Below are positions 48,301 through 56,551 of a DNA stretch of 64,000 nucleotides, one piece after another; positions within the stretch are counted from its first letter, which is position 1; each line of letters opens with the position of its first letter. This DNA is from Eisenbergiella porci. GTDB lineage: Bacteria; Bacillota; Clostridia; Lachnospirales; Lachnospiraceae. The stretch is taken from NCBI RefSeq assembly GCF_009696275.1, contig NZ_VUMI01000004.1, positions 1-64,000 on the forward strand, read 5' to 3'. Below the pieces are notes generated by a model. It searched no databases. It was not told the DNA's origin and was given only the letters and a program-made list of their open reading frames with translations. Position numbers and translations under genes: made by a program.

Positions 48301-48928
48301 ATGGCAGAAGAACTGCACGTAGTAAGAAATCAGAAGGATACGGTTTTCCGAATGCTACAGCCCGAAAAGCAGATCCTGCGGCTGTCGGATGCGTTTGAAA
48401 AAGAGACGGCAGAACCGGAGCTTGAGCTTAAAGTACTTATGCTGAACATTAATTTTGGACATAACCAAGAGCTGATGGAGAAATGCCGGACATTGAAGGA
48501 ATATGCACAGTATGTGGACCGGGTCAGAAAATATGCAAAGAGAATGCAGATTGAGGAAGCGGTTGAGCGGGCGGTAACGGAATGCATCAGAGAAGGCATT
48601 CTGGCAGATTTCCTGTCGTCACAGAGAGCGGAGGTGATAGCGGTGTCAATCTTTGAGTATAATGAAGAAGAGGAAATGAGAAAAATCCGTGACAGCGAGT
48701 ATAAGAGCGGCAAAGAAGATGGGATTGCCCAGGGAATTGCCTGCGGTGAAGCCGAGGCGATAATATCTTTGATCAGAAAAAAAATCCGAAAAAGGCTTAG
48801 ACATAAATGAAATAGCCGACATACTCCAGCTGGATGTTTGTTATGCAAAGAAAGTGCTTGATCTGCTGGCGGAAAATCCCGATAAAACTGATATGCAGGT
48901 TGCGGAACTTATTATCGGCCAGGTATAG
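48301..48928 (+). pseudogene. Rpn-family (PD-(D/E)XK) recombination-promoting nuclease remnant
   Basis: Although open in frame with the GH36 piece, this is a separate gene with its own RBS (GAAAGGAG) and ATG 48301 (MAEELHVVRNQKDTVFRML). After 20 residues it jumps to RLSDAFEKETAEPELELKVL, so the nuclease core is deleted. The C-terminal helices (YAQYVDRVRKYAKRMQIEEA, FEYNEEEEMRKIRDSEYKSG) remain. An extra A in the eight-A run at about 48778-48785 shifts the frame. The true tail INEIADILQLDVCYAKKVL continues to the stop at 48926-48928. Confidence 0.75.
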
Positions 48929-49010
48929 GCGTTTAGATGTATTGAGCATGAGTTATTGTAACAGACCGAATGCCTGAACGATTACAGAGCATGATAAAAA
49001 GTCTGCAATA

Positions 49011-49040
49011 AAAAAAGTCTTGTGTATTCAAGGCTTTTTT
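49011..49040 (+). terminator. Intrinsic terminator after the Rpn remnant
   Basis: AAAAAAGTCTTG (49011-49022) pairs with CAAGGCTTTTTT (49029-49040) with one G-U pair, followed by TATTTG. Confidence 0.7.
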
Positions 49041-49095
49041 TATTTGCTATAATATGGATGATATCCCAAAACTTTTAAATAACTAGAAGGAAATC

Positions 49096-49157
49096 AAAGC
49101 CCCCGCTGCAAGCAACGGGGTATCAAACTTGCAGAGCTGCAGAGCAGCGGGGTCTTT
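49096..49157. repeat. REP-like intergenic palindrome
   Basis: AAAGCCCCCGCTGC (49096-49109) and GCAGCGGGGTCTTT (49144-49157) pair with one mismatch. Between them is ACGGGGTATCAAACTTGC. The sequence style recalls repeats scattered between genes in Lachnospiraceae genomes. It lies in the leader region of the lipoprotein gene; 48929-49246 has no coding feature. Confidence 0.5.
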
Positions 49158-49246
49158 GACCCTCGCGGCAGTCGCCAAATATCCATGCAAGCATGGCTGC
49201 TTGGCTCGTTGCTAGCGGGAATAAAGATAAGTCAGGAGGAAGCAGC

Positions 49247-49810
49247 TTGCGCAAACTTAAAGGAATATTATTGTCCGTCCTGCTTTCCGGCGCCGTATTT
49301 TTTACCGGCTGCCAGGGAAATGGGGGCGGTGAGGCGGCGGTTATGAGCCAGGACGAAATCAGCGTAATCAGCCATACATTTAATCATAACAGCTTTGTGG
49401 ACAGTATTTTTATGATCCTGCCGAAGGACTGGACCTATGATACCTATGAAAAGATCAATGCAGGCGAGAAAATGGACAGCTACGAATGGGGCTATGACCT
49501 GTACATTGACGGAGACAGCGGCAATGAAATTTCCATTTACGGAACCAAAGGCGTGGAAGAAATGCCGGAGGATGAAGGGATGGATTTCAGTACGGCAAAC
49601 GGGCTGCAGGGAAAAAGGTATGTGAAAGAGATTGAAGAGGACGACGGCAGTGTGGTGCGGGAGGAGTATCTTGTGCTGCGCATACCGGACAATGATTTTG
49701 CTGTCTATGTCGTTTCTTATTCAATATCAAATGAATTATATCAGGAAAAGAAAGAAATTTTGGAAAACTTCCTGATTAATATCGGGGTATCCAGCGTTGC
49801 GGTGGAATGA
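49247..49810 (+). CDS. Small lipoprotein of unknown function
   Basis: 187 residues from a TTG start at 49247, chosen because AGGAGGAAGCAGC precedes it and the next residues form a lipoprotein signal (LRKLKGILLSVLLSGAVFFTGC, lipobox FTGC with Cys22, given in two pieces). The frame is open upstream to 49193, but those residues would spoil the signal peptide. The mature domain is acidic, about 165 residues, with a pattern like PsbP/DUF1795-type folds (SFVDSIFMILPKDWTYDTY). No active site is visible. Stands alone between mobile debris and the AraC remnant. Confidence 0.7.
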   Translation: MRKLKGILLSVLLSGAVFFTGCQGNGGGEAAVMSQDEISVISHTFNHNSFVDSIFMILPKDWTYDTYEKINAGEKMDSYEWGYDLYIDGDSGNEISIYGTKGVEEMPEDEGMDFSTANGLQGKRYVKEIEEDDGSVVREEYLVLRIPDNDFAVYVVSYSISNELYQEKKEILENFLINIGVSSVAVE

Positions 49811-49980
49811 TGCGGCGCTGGATTTTTTCCTGTTAACTGAAAAAAGCGGCAAAACAGGAAATGTTTTTCCAATGCCTCAATGCTAAGATAGAGTCAGCAG
49901 AAAAACTGGCGGGTAACACAACGGCAGAGATTAACTGCGATGGCCGGGAAGCCGGAAATCAGAAAAAGGAGATACACGCT

Positions 49981-50150
49981 GTGGATTACCGGGATACAAT
50001 ACAGGAGAGCCTGGATTATATTGAAGATAACCTGGATACGGAGATTATGGCGGAAGAGCTGAGCAGCCGTGCCGGATTTTCCCTGTTTTATTTTTACCGG
50101 CTGTTTCAGGCGCTGGTGGGCATGCCTGTCATGCAGTATATTCTGCGCAT
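49981..50150 (+). pseudogene. AraC-family regulator, N-terminal HTH fragment
   Basis: RBS AAGGAGATACACGCT and a GTG at 49981 open DYRDTIQESLDYIEDNLDTE, then ELSSRAGFSLFYFYRLFQAL, the first helix-turn-helix of an AraC-type domain. After VMQYILR the sequence passes directly into GH127 sequence in another frame. The second HTH and any effector domain (often GyrI-like in this subgroup) are missing. Confidence 0.75.
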
Positions 50151-51388
50151 ACTTCGCCCACCCGGATGTGGATAAGTACTGGACCCAGCTGAACCATGTG
50201 GTGAATACAGCCATGGCGTTTAAATCCCGGGCGCTGATGTCCCTGCTTACCGGGGAGAGCGCGGACGGCTTTGCACGGGAAATGTATGAAAAAGTGATGC
50301 GGTATAACAGCATGGCAACCGGGCATTTTACAGGGGACGAATGCCTGTCCGGGGATTCGCCCGTCCAGGGAAGCGAATGCTGCAGCGTGGCCGAGGCTAT
50401 GTATTCCTATGAAATCCTCCTGGCGGTGAGCGGGAATCCCTTCTGGGGCGATCTGCTGGAAAAAGAGGCCTTTAACTGTCTGCCTGCCACTACGACGCCG
50501 GATATGTGGGCGCATCAGTATGTGCAGATGACAAACCAGATCTGCTGCAGCAGGATTGCGCCGGATCAGGTGCCCTTTAATTCCAATGGCGGGGAAGCCC
50601 ATATGTTTGGGCTGGAGCCGAATTTCGGATGCTGCACGGCGAACTTTAATCAGGCCTGGCCGAAATTCGCATTGTCGGCGGTTGCGTTGAGCGCAGACGG
50701 GCTGGCCGTGATGTCGCCGGTTCCCGTTTCCGTAAGGATAGAAAAGGAGGGAACGGCAGTTTCACTGCAGGTGATTTCCGGATATCCCTTCCGTGATGAA
50801 GCCGTCATTGAAATCACGGCGGAGCGGCCGGTGGAAATGGAGCTTCTTGTCCGCATTCCCGGTTTTGCACAGGGAGCGCTGGTGGATGGTGAAAAGGCGG
50901 AGCCGGGAAGCTTTTACCGGATTTACCGCAAATGGGAGGGGAGTACCCGGGTGAAGGTGAGTTTTTCCTTTGTGCCTGTCCTTACAGACCGGCCGAACGA
51001 TATGAAAGCCCTGGTGAGAGGCCCGCTGGTTTTTTCCCTGCCCATCACGGAAACCTGCAGAAAGCTGGAATATGTGAAGGACGGCGTTGAACGCAAGGCT
51101 CCTTACTGCGATTATGAGCTGACGCCGGCCTCTGACTGGAATTACGGCTTCTGCACGGAAACGTTTGAGGTGCGCGGCAATGAAATAGGAGAATTTCCTT
51201 TTGCTGTGGATAATCCGCCCCTGCAGATAAAAACGGAAATGGTAAAAATCCCCTGGCAGGAAAATGGCGGAGTCTGCGCCCCTCTGCCGCAGGAGCGCAG
51301 GGCATTGTCGCAGCCGGAGGAAAAGCTTCTGCAGCCCTATGGATGCACCAATCTGCGTATGACGGAGATGCCCCTGGTCAGCCGGTGA
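50151..51388 (+). pseudogene. GH127-type beta-L-arabinofuranosidase, N-terminal half lost
   Basis: The open frame starts at 50069, but its first 27 residues are AraC sequence read out of frame. Genuine GH127 (DUF1680) sequence begins at about 50151 (HPDVDKYWTQLNHVVN). It includes the metal-site Glu-Cys region (GSECCSVAEAMYSYE), the catalytic cysteine region (NFGCCTANFNQAWPK) and the C-terminal beta-sandwich domains to the stop. The beginning of the (alpha/alpha)6 barrel, about 250-300 residues, is absent, so activity is unlikely. No RBS for the fragment itself. Confidence 0.8.
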
Positions 51389-51475
51389 GACGGGACAGAC
51401 AATTCCGGCTGTCAGGCCGGACAGGGGACAGGGCTTTCTGCAACTATACTGCAATCAGATTAAAGAAAAGGAAGC

Positions 51476-51502
51476 GTTACTGGCCACGGAGCGAACAGTA
51501 AC
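51476..51502. mobile_element. 27-bp minimal palindromic element with target duplication
   Basis: GTTACTGGCCACG...CGAACAGTAAC has the same ends as the MITE at 16465 but only 27 bases in all. It is flanked by AAGGAAGC (51468-51475) and AAGGAATC (51503-51510), a 7 of 8 match. Probably an internally deleted copy or an excision footprint. Confidence 0.6.
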
Positions 51503-51573
51503 AAGGAATCATAAAATAATAGAATCTTTTGCCTGGCATTCTTCCATTTTGTTTCTGATATGATAGAATAAAA

Positions 51574-51614
51574 GTAACTGTTCGGCAGGCCAGTATATTT
51601 ACTGCGCCGGCTGT
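51574..51614. repeat. Truncated end of a GTAAC-type palindromic element
   Basis: GTAACTGTTCGGCAGGCC followed by AGTATATTTACTGCGCCGGC resembles the left end of the 149-bp element at 59522 (GTGACTGTTCAGCAGGTC, then AGCGCATTTAGCTGCGC). No matching right end precedes the next gene. Confidence 0.45.
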
Positions 51615-51631
51615 AAAAAAGGAGTGGTTGA

Positions 51632-52498
51632 ATGAAAACAGGCAAAAGGGGAATAGCAATAATAACGGCAGCGGCCCTGGCAATAATGTGGCAGCTGCCT
51701 TCCTGGCGTACACAGGCCGCGGAGGCTGTCCCGGGAATTCCCGCGGAAGCCGTCCCGGGAATACCATCAGGGGCGGAAAATACAACCGGCATGCTTCTCG
51801 GCGCGGTGGCGGCCGGGGCAATGCAGGCGGAAGGAACCGAGCTGAAGGTCTATGTGGCGGTTCAGGCGCTGTCTGGACCCGCCGGAATCGATCATGTCAA
51901 CATCCAGTTTAAAAATACGGCAAACGACAGGACCGTTACCAAGATACTCCGTGATAAGGACTTTGCGAATGGTGTTTATGCGGGATGGATGACCATGAGT
52001 ATTTATGAGCCGGCCGGTTTTTTTGTGCTGGATAAGGTGATACTGCAGGATAATAACGGAGGGTATCTGAAATATTGCAGGGCAGAGGACCGGAAGGAAA
52101 ACGACAAATACCAGACGCTTCCTGTGACCGCCGGCTTCCAGATTATGAACGGCGTGGCGGCAGCTGACGAAACACCGCCAGTGCTGGGAGCGGTAGTGGT
52201 GACGCCTGCCCGGGCGGCCAGGGAATCCGAAATTACGGTGACTGCTGCGGTTGCGGATGATTTTTCCGGCGTGGATACGGTAGCGGTGCGTTTTGAGAAC
52301 GAAAACGGAAAGGCCGTCACCGTGAATCTGGAAAAGACGGGCGATTTATATTCGGCGGTGATAAAGAAAAGCCAGACCAAAGAAGCGGGCACCTACCGGC
52401 TGAAGAGAGTTTCCGTTTCTGATAATATGGGAAACAGTAAGATTTATAACGGAGGAGACGGTCCCTTTGCCAGCGATTGTTTATTTGTGATTCAGTGA
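51632..52498 (+). CDS. Secreted protein with Ig-like domain
   Basis: 288 residues. The signal peptide (KRGIAIITAAALAIMWQLPS, cleavage near AEA at residue 30) is followed by a short tandem repeat (AVPGIPAE/AVPGIPSG). Two beta-rich domains follow: residues about 70-165, and about 175-288 with the bacterial Ig-like signature ETPPVLGAVVVTP...DDFSGVDTVAVRF. There is no sorting signal or lipobox, so it is probably released or loosely cell-wall associated. Function unknown; a carbohydrate- or wall-binding role would fit. RBS AAGGAGTGG before ATG 51632. Confidence 0.7.
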   Translation: MKTGKRGIAIITAAALAIMWQLPSWRTQAAEAVPGIPAEAVPGIPSGAENTTGMLLGAVAAGAMQAEGTELKVYVAVQALSGPAGIDHVNIQFKNTANDRTVTKILRDKDFANGVYAGWMTMSIYEPAGFFVLDKVILQDNNGGYLKYCRAEDRKENDKYQTLPVTAGFQIMNGVAAADETPPVLGAVVVTPARAARESEITVTAAVADDFSGVDTVAVRFENENGKAVTVNLEKTGDLYSAVIKKSQTKEAGTYRLKRVSVSDNMGNSKIYNGGDGPFASDCLFVIQ

Positions 52499-52558
52499 GC
52501 GCCTGCGTGGTGAAAAATCCGGAGGTATATAATACAGTAAAAAGGCAGGAAAACAGCA

Positions 52559-53119
52559 ATGGAAATGTTTGATGTCCGCACGCCGCAGGGAGATCCTACG
52601 GGTGAGGTGAAGGAAAGAAGCGCGGTCCACAGGGACGGTGACTGGCATGGTACCGCCCATATATGGCTGGTGCGCCGCCGGGAAGGGCGGATTGAGCTGC
52701 TGCTGCAGAAACGCAGCCGGACGAAGGAAAGCTTCCCGGGCTGTTATGATACCTCCTGCGCAGGGCATCTTTCTGCCGGAGACACCTTTCTGGAAGCGGC
52801 ATTAAGGGAGCTTGAAGAGGAGCTGGGGATTGCGGCCTCCGGTGAAGAGCTGTATTTTGCAGGAATCTATCCCTGCCAGGTGGATGATTATTTTGGAGGA
52901 AAGCATATCCTTGACCGGGAAATATCTGCGGTATATTTGTACGAGAAGCAGGTAAACGAGGCGGACTTAAGGCTTCAGGCGGAAGAGGTGGATTCGGTCT
53001 GCTGGATTGATTTTGAACGGCTGAAGGAGCTGGCGACGGCAGGCGCAGAGGGATACTGCATTTTCCCGTGGGAGACAAGTGCCCTGGAATCGGCGTTTCA
53101 AAGGCGTTACGGAATATGA
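52559..53119 (+). CDS. Nudix hydrolase
   Basis: 186 residues of the isopentenyl-isomerase-like Nudix group. The Nudix box is GHLSAGDTFLEAALRELEEE followed by LGI; the first acidic position is Asp instead of Glu, common in this subgroup. The N-terminal ERSAVHRDGDWHGTAHIWLV is typical of YfcD-like proteins that hydrolyse diphosphates of unknown identity. Complete, 60 bases after the secreted protein; may be monocistronic. Confidence 0.85.
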   Translation: MEMFDVRTPQGDPTGEVKERSAVHRDGDWHGTAHIWLVRRREGRIELLLQKRSRTKESFPGCYDTSCAGHLSAGDTFLEAALRELEEELGIAASGEELYFAGIYPCQVDDYFGGKHILDREISAVYLYEKQVNEADLRLQAEEVDSVCWIDFERLKELATAGAEGYCIFPWETSALESAFQRRYGI

Positions 53120-53206
53120 TGAAAGGATTCAGGAATATTACATAAAAAGAAGGAGGGATGCGCGGCGCAGACCGGTGAATAGCCGGCGCCGCAGCAGGAA
53201 AATGAT

Positions 53207-53975
53207 ATGAAAAAACTGAGAATGGCAATTATGGGAGCGGGCGGAATCGCTTCCTGTATGGCAAGAACCATTGCGGAAATGGAAAATGTGGAGCGCTATG
53301 CGATAGGCTCCAGAAGCCTGGAGAAGGCGGAGGCTTTTTCTTCAGAATATGGCTTTGCAAGGGCTTATGGCTCCTATGAAGAGCTGGTACGGGATGAAAA
53401 TGTGGATTTGGTATACATTGCGATGCCTCATTCCGAACACTTTGAAAATGCAAAGCTCTGTATCGCCCATGGCTATGTTATCAGCCAGGTTCCCAGGCTG
53501 CGCAGGCGGTGCGCTTTTGGATGTGGGCGTTTATCCGCTTAATTTTGCCCTGATGATTTTCGGGGGCGAGGTGGCAAAGGTTTCTTCCGTCTGCACCTAT
53601 ACGGATACGGGAGTGGACGAGCAGAACAGTGCAACGCTGATTTATGAAGACGGAAAAGTTGCCGTCCTCAACAGTTCCATGCTTTCCCTGAGTGACAGGA
53701 AAGGAATCATTTACGGGAGAAAAGGTTTTATGATAGTTGAAAACATCAATAATTTTGAAAGCATTACTGTTTACGATCAGGATCGCAGGAAAATCAAGCA
53801 CATTGACTGTCCGCCGCAGATCAGCGGGTATGAATACGAAGTGGAAGCCTGCATCAGGGCACTGGAGGAGGGACGTCTGGAATGTCCTCAGATGCCTCAT
53901 GCCGAAACCATCCGCGTGATGAAAATGATGGATGCGATGAGAGCCGAGTGGGGAATCAGGTATCCGTTTGAGTGA
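53207..53975 (+). pseudogene. Gfo/Idh/MocA-family oxidoreductase with internal deletion
   Basis: ATG 53207 opens the NAD-binding Rossmann domain (RMAIMGAGGIASCMARTIAE, IAMPHSEHFENAKLCIAHG). The sequence then jumps at about 53475 from IAHG to YVISQVPRL, skipping roughly 60-70 residues that contain the EKP-type motif. A frame change near 53505 leads to GGALLDVGVYPLNFALMIFG and the rest of the C-terminal domain, ending GIRYPFE. Nucleotide binding and catalysis cannot both be intact. 53120-53206 holds only the leader. Confidence 0.8.
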
Positions 53976-54041
53976 TGGTTAAGCTGCATGGTATTGTAAT
54001 AGTTACGGAACATAAAAATAGTATCTTTAAAAAAGTTAAGA

Positions 54042-54079
54042 CCTCCGGTGTGTATTTTTATTAAATACATGACCGGAGG
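54042..54079. terminator. Hairpin between the oxidoreductase remnant and the VOC gene
   Basis: CCTCCGGT (54042-54049) pairs with ACCGGAGG (54072-54079), extended inside by GTATTT/AAATAC. T-rich sequence follows on the plus strand, and A-rich sequence precedes, so it may serve both converging genes. Confidence 0.65.
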
Positions 54080-54185
54080 CCTTATTATTTACGTTCTGCC
54101 GATAAATGGAAATTTGCTGAAATGTAATTATCACGGAGGCAAATTACAAGAAACATATAAAATCTATTGCAGGACAGTTCTGTTT

Positions 54186-54611
54186 TTAACGAAGCGTCTG
54201 CTCTGTCATGATTTCCCACCGGTTCCCGAATCTGTCTATCAGAGAAAGAAAACAGGAGCTGTAGGTGGTGCTTTGCGGCGGCGAAAGGATTTCTGCACCG
54301 TCCTTCATTGCCTCAAATGCCTGCATTACCTGCTCCTTCGTGTCCATTGTCACAACCAGGGAAAGCGGCAGATAAGACGGACGCTGCGCCGGTACCGCAG
54401 GCTCCATATCCGACATCATGATTCTTGTGCCATGCAGAAGCATTTCCGCATGGTATATATAATCGTCCCATCTGCTGTCGGCGGAATAATCCTCTGGATT
54501 GGCATCCCGATAGCGGAGCATGCAGGTGATTTCTCCGGAAAAAGCCTTCTGGTACAGCAGCATGGCTTCTTCACAGTCTCCATGAAAATGAAAATTCGGT
54601 GTAAGCAGCAT
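54186..54611 (-). CDS. VOC-family (PhnB-like) protein
   Basis: 141 residues of the vicinal-oxygen-chelate fold, PhnB/3-dmu-9_3-mt type. Landmarks: NFHFHGDCEEAMLLYQKAF, DDYIYHAEMLLHGTRIMMSD and the ending SLIDRFGNRWEIMTEQ. Substrate unknown; these proteins are often annotated only by fold. It is convergent with the genes to its left and follows hydA on the same strand by about 93 bases, but a functional link is not evident. Confidence 0.85.
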   Translation of the reverse strand: MLLTPNFHFHGDCEEAMLLYQKAFSGEITCMLRYRDANPEDYSADSRWDDYIYHAEMLLHGTRIMMSDMEPAVPAQRPSYLPLSLVVTMDTKEQVMQAFEAMKDGAEILSPPQSTTYSSCFLSLIDRFGNRWEIMTEQTLR

Positions 54612-54704
54612 TTTTTTATCCTCCCGGTATATGATGGGAATCCATGGATGCAGTGTATGAAAGCACCTCCCGCCACTTTTTCCGCCACTTTCTTCCTGCG
54701 GCTA

Positions 54705-56417
54705 TTATTCCTGCGGCTGCGCCCCTTTATAGTGCACATGCAGCAGCTCATGCTCTCTGCCTTCCAGCAGCCCGCCGTGATACAGATTGTAAATCACGGG
54801 ATTTTCCTCACTTCTCTTGATGGGAGCGGCTTTATCGGAGCGGTACATGCCTGCCATACGCTCTTTTTTGTCCACCTTATGGCAGAAGGGCTGGCCGGCG
54901 CCGGCAATACATCCGTAAGGACAGGCCATGACTTCCACAAAATCAAAATGCTCTTCGCCGCTCTTAATTTTTTCAATGAGGTTATCGGCATTTCCCAGCC
55001 CGCTTACCACGCCGATGCGGAGGGTGCGGCCGTTCAGCTCCAGGACGGCTTCTTTGACGCCTTCCATGCCGCGGATGCCGGAAAACTTGATATCACGCAG
55101 CGACTGGGTGCTCTTTTCCTGAACCAGGCGGCGGAGTGCGGCTTCGGTTACGCCGCCGGTTACGCCGAAAATAACGCCTGCGCCGGAGGAGATGGAGAAG
55201 GGCATGTCGGGGGCCTCCGGATCGATTTCATCAAACTGGATGCCGCTTTCACGGATCATGCGGATCAGCTCCTTGGTGGTGATGACATAGTCGATGTCCG
55301 GCACGCCGTCCCGGATGAATTCATCACGGACCGCTTCCATCTTTTTGGCTACGCATGGCATAACGGCCATGGAGATGGTTTCTTTTCCTTCCTCTTTATC
55401 TTTATCCTTATAATACTCCTTCAGGACAGCGCCGAACATTTCCATCGGGGATTTGCAGGAGGAAATGTAGGGCATGATGTCGGGATGCTTCGTTTCTGCA
55501 AAACGGATCCAGGCGGGGCAGCAGGAGGTGAACAGCGGGAAACGGTCGTCTCCGCTTTCCAGTTTTTCACCCAGCTCCTTTGCCTCTTCCATAATGGTCA
55601 GGTCGGCGCCCACACAGGTATCGTGCACAGCGTCAAAGCCCAGCATACGGATGGCGGTAAAGATTTTGCCGATGCTGTCTTCGCCGGGAGCAAGACCGAA
55701 GGCTTCGCCCAGGGCGACACGGACGGCGGGAGCAACCTGTACGACGACACGTTTGCCTGGATCGTAGAGCTGACGCCATACCTTATCCAGGTTGGTTTTT
55801 ACCTTGATGGCGGCGGTGGGGCATACGGCGGCGCACTGGCCGCAGTTTACGCAGTTGGTTTCCGCCAGCTTCTTGCCGAAGGCCGGGGTGACAATCATGG
55901 AGGAACCGCGGTTTGCAAAATCAATTGCCCCTACGTGCTGTACCTCATTACATACCCTGACGCAGTCGCCGCAAAGGATGCATTTGCTGGGATCCCTGAC
56001 GATGGAAACTGAGGAATCATCCACGGGCTGTGCTTCTCTCGTATTGGGAAAACGGACATCAGTAAGGCCAAGGCGGCCCGCCAGTTCCTGAAGACGGCAG
56101 GTCTGGTTTTTCTCACAGATAGTGCAGTCGCGGCAGTGGGCGGCGAGCAGCAGCTCCAGAATCATTTTCCGGTGGTGCTGCAGCCTGGGGGTATTGGTGC
56201 GGATGACCATTTTATCCTTGGGAGGAGTGGAACAGGAAGCAATCAGATTGCCCCGTTCATCCTCCACCATGCACATACGGCAGGCGCCGTATATGGAAAG
56301 ATCGGAATAATAGCAAAGGGTGGGAACATGGATGCCTACGCTGTTGATTACCTGCAGGATGTTTTTTTCCTGATCGAAATCCGCCCTTATGCCGTCAATT
56401 ATCATGTATTTTGCCAT
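54705..56417 (-). CDS. hydA: NADH-linked [FeFe] hydrogenase catalytic subunit
   Basis: 570-residue cytoplasmic hydrogenase. Order of centres: N-terminal [2Fe-2S] domain (CYYSDLSIYGACRMC), His-ligated [4Fe-4S] segment (HCRDCTICEKNQTC), two [4Fe-4S] motifs (CILCGDCVRVC, CVNCGQCAAVCP), then the H-cluster domain and C-terminal small-subunit-like tail. The H-cluster motifs are TSCCPAW, MPCVAKKMEA and VMACPYGCIAGAGQP. The last departs from the common MACxGGCxxGGGQP at two glycines, while all four cluster cysteines are kept. With HydB and HydC it should exchange electrons between NADH, ferredoxin and H2. RBS GAGGAG before ATG 56417. Last gene of hydCBA. Confidence 0.93.
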   Translation of the reverse strand: MAKYMIIDGIRADFDQEKNILQVINSVGIHVPTLCYYSDLSIYGACRMCMVEDERGNLIASCSTPPKDKMVIRTNTPRLQHHRKMILELLLAAHCRDCTICEKNQTCRLQELAGRLGLTDVRFPNTREAQPVDDSSVSIVRDPSKCILCGDCVRVCNEVQHVGAIDFANRGSSMIVTPAFGKKLAETNCVNCGQCAAVCPTAAIKVKTNLDKVWRQLYDPGKRVVVQVAPAVRVALGEAFGLAPGEDSIGKIFTAIRMLGFDAVHDTCVGADLTIMEEAKELGEKLESGDDRFPLFTSCCPAWIRFAETKHPDIMPYISSCKSPMEMFGAVLKEYYKDKDKEEGKETISMAVMPCVAKKMEAVRDEFIRDGVPDIDYVITTKELIRMIRESGIQFDEIDPEAPDMPFSISSGAGVIFGVTGGVTEAALRRLVQEKSTQSLRDIKFSGIRGMEGVKEAVLELNGRTLRIGVVSGLGNADNLIEKIKSGEEHFDFVEVMACPYGCIAGAGQPFCHKVDKKERMAGMYRSDKAAPIKRSEENPVIYNLYHGGLLEGREHELLHVHYKGAQPQE

Positions 56418-56489
56418 TTCAAATTCTCCTCTTAGCTTTTCATAACGCGTGCAAATGTCTGATTATGTACCGCAGCCGTATTGGTAAAG

Positions 56490-56516
56490 GTAACTGTCCA
56501 ATACTTTCACAGTTAC
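56490..56516. repeat. 27-bp palindrome of the GTAAC family between hydB and hydA
   Basis: GTAACTGTCCAATACTTTCACAGTTAC has the same length and ends as the minimal element at 51476. Flanking 8-mers match at only 5 of 8 positions, so a target duplication is not secure. It lies in the 134-base gap between hydB and hydA and could add a hairpin to the transcript. Confidence 0.5.
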
Positions 56517-56551
56517 CAGTGAAGATATCAACAGTATACCTGCGGCCCAAA

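Noticed and set aside
47872-48810. A single 312-residue protein joining an alpha-galactosidase and a nuclease-like tail
   Set aside because: The second half has its own RBS and family start at 48301, and both parts have deletions. The fusion is accidental.
54048-56012. A 654-residue plus-strand ORF
   Set aside because: It lies antisense to the VOC gene and most of hydA, which have full family motifs. Its composition (Cys/His-rich, no domain, no RBS) is that of a shadow frame in GC-rich coding DNA.
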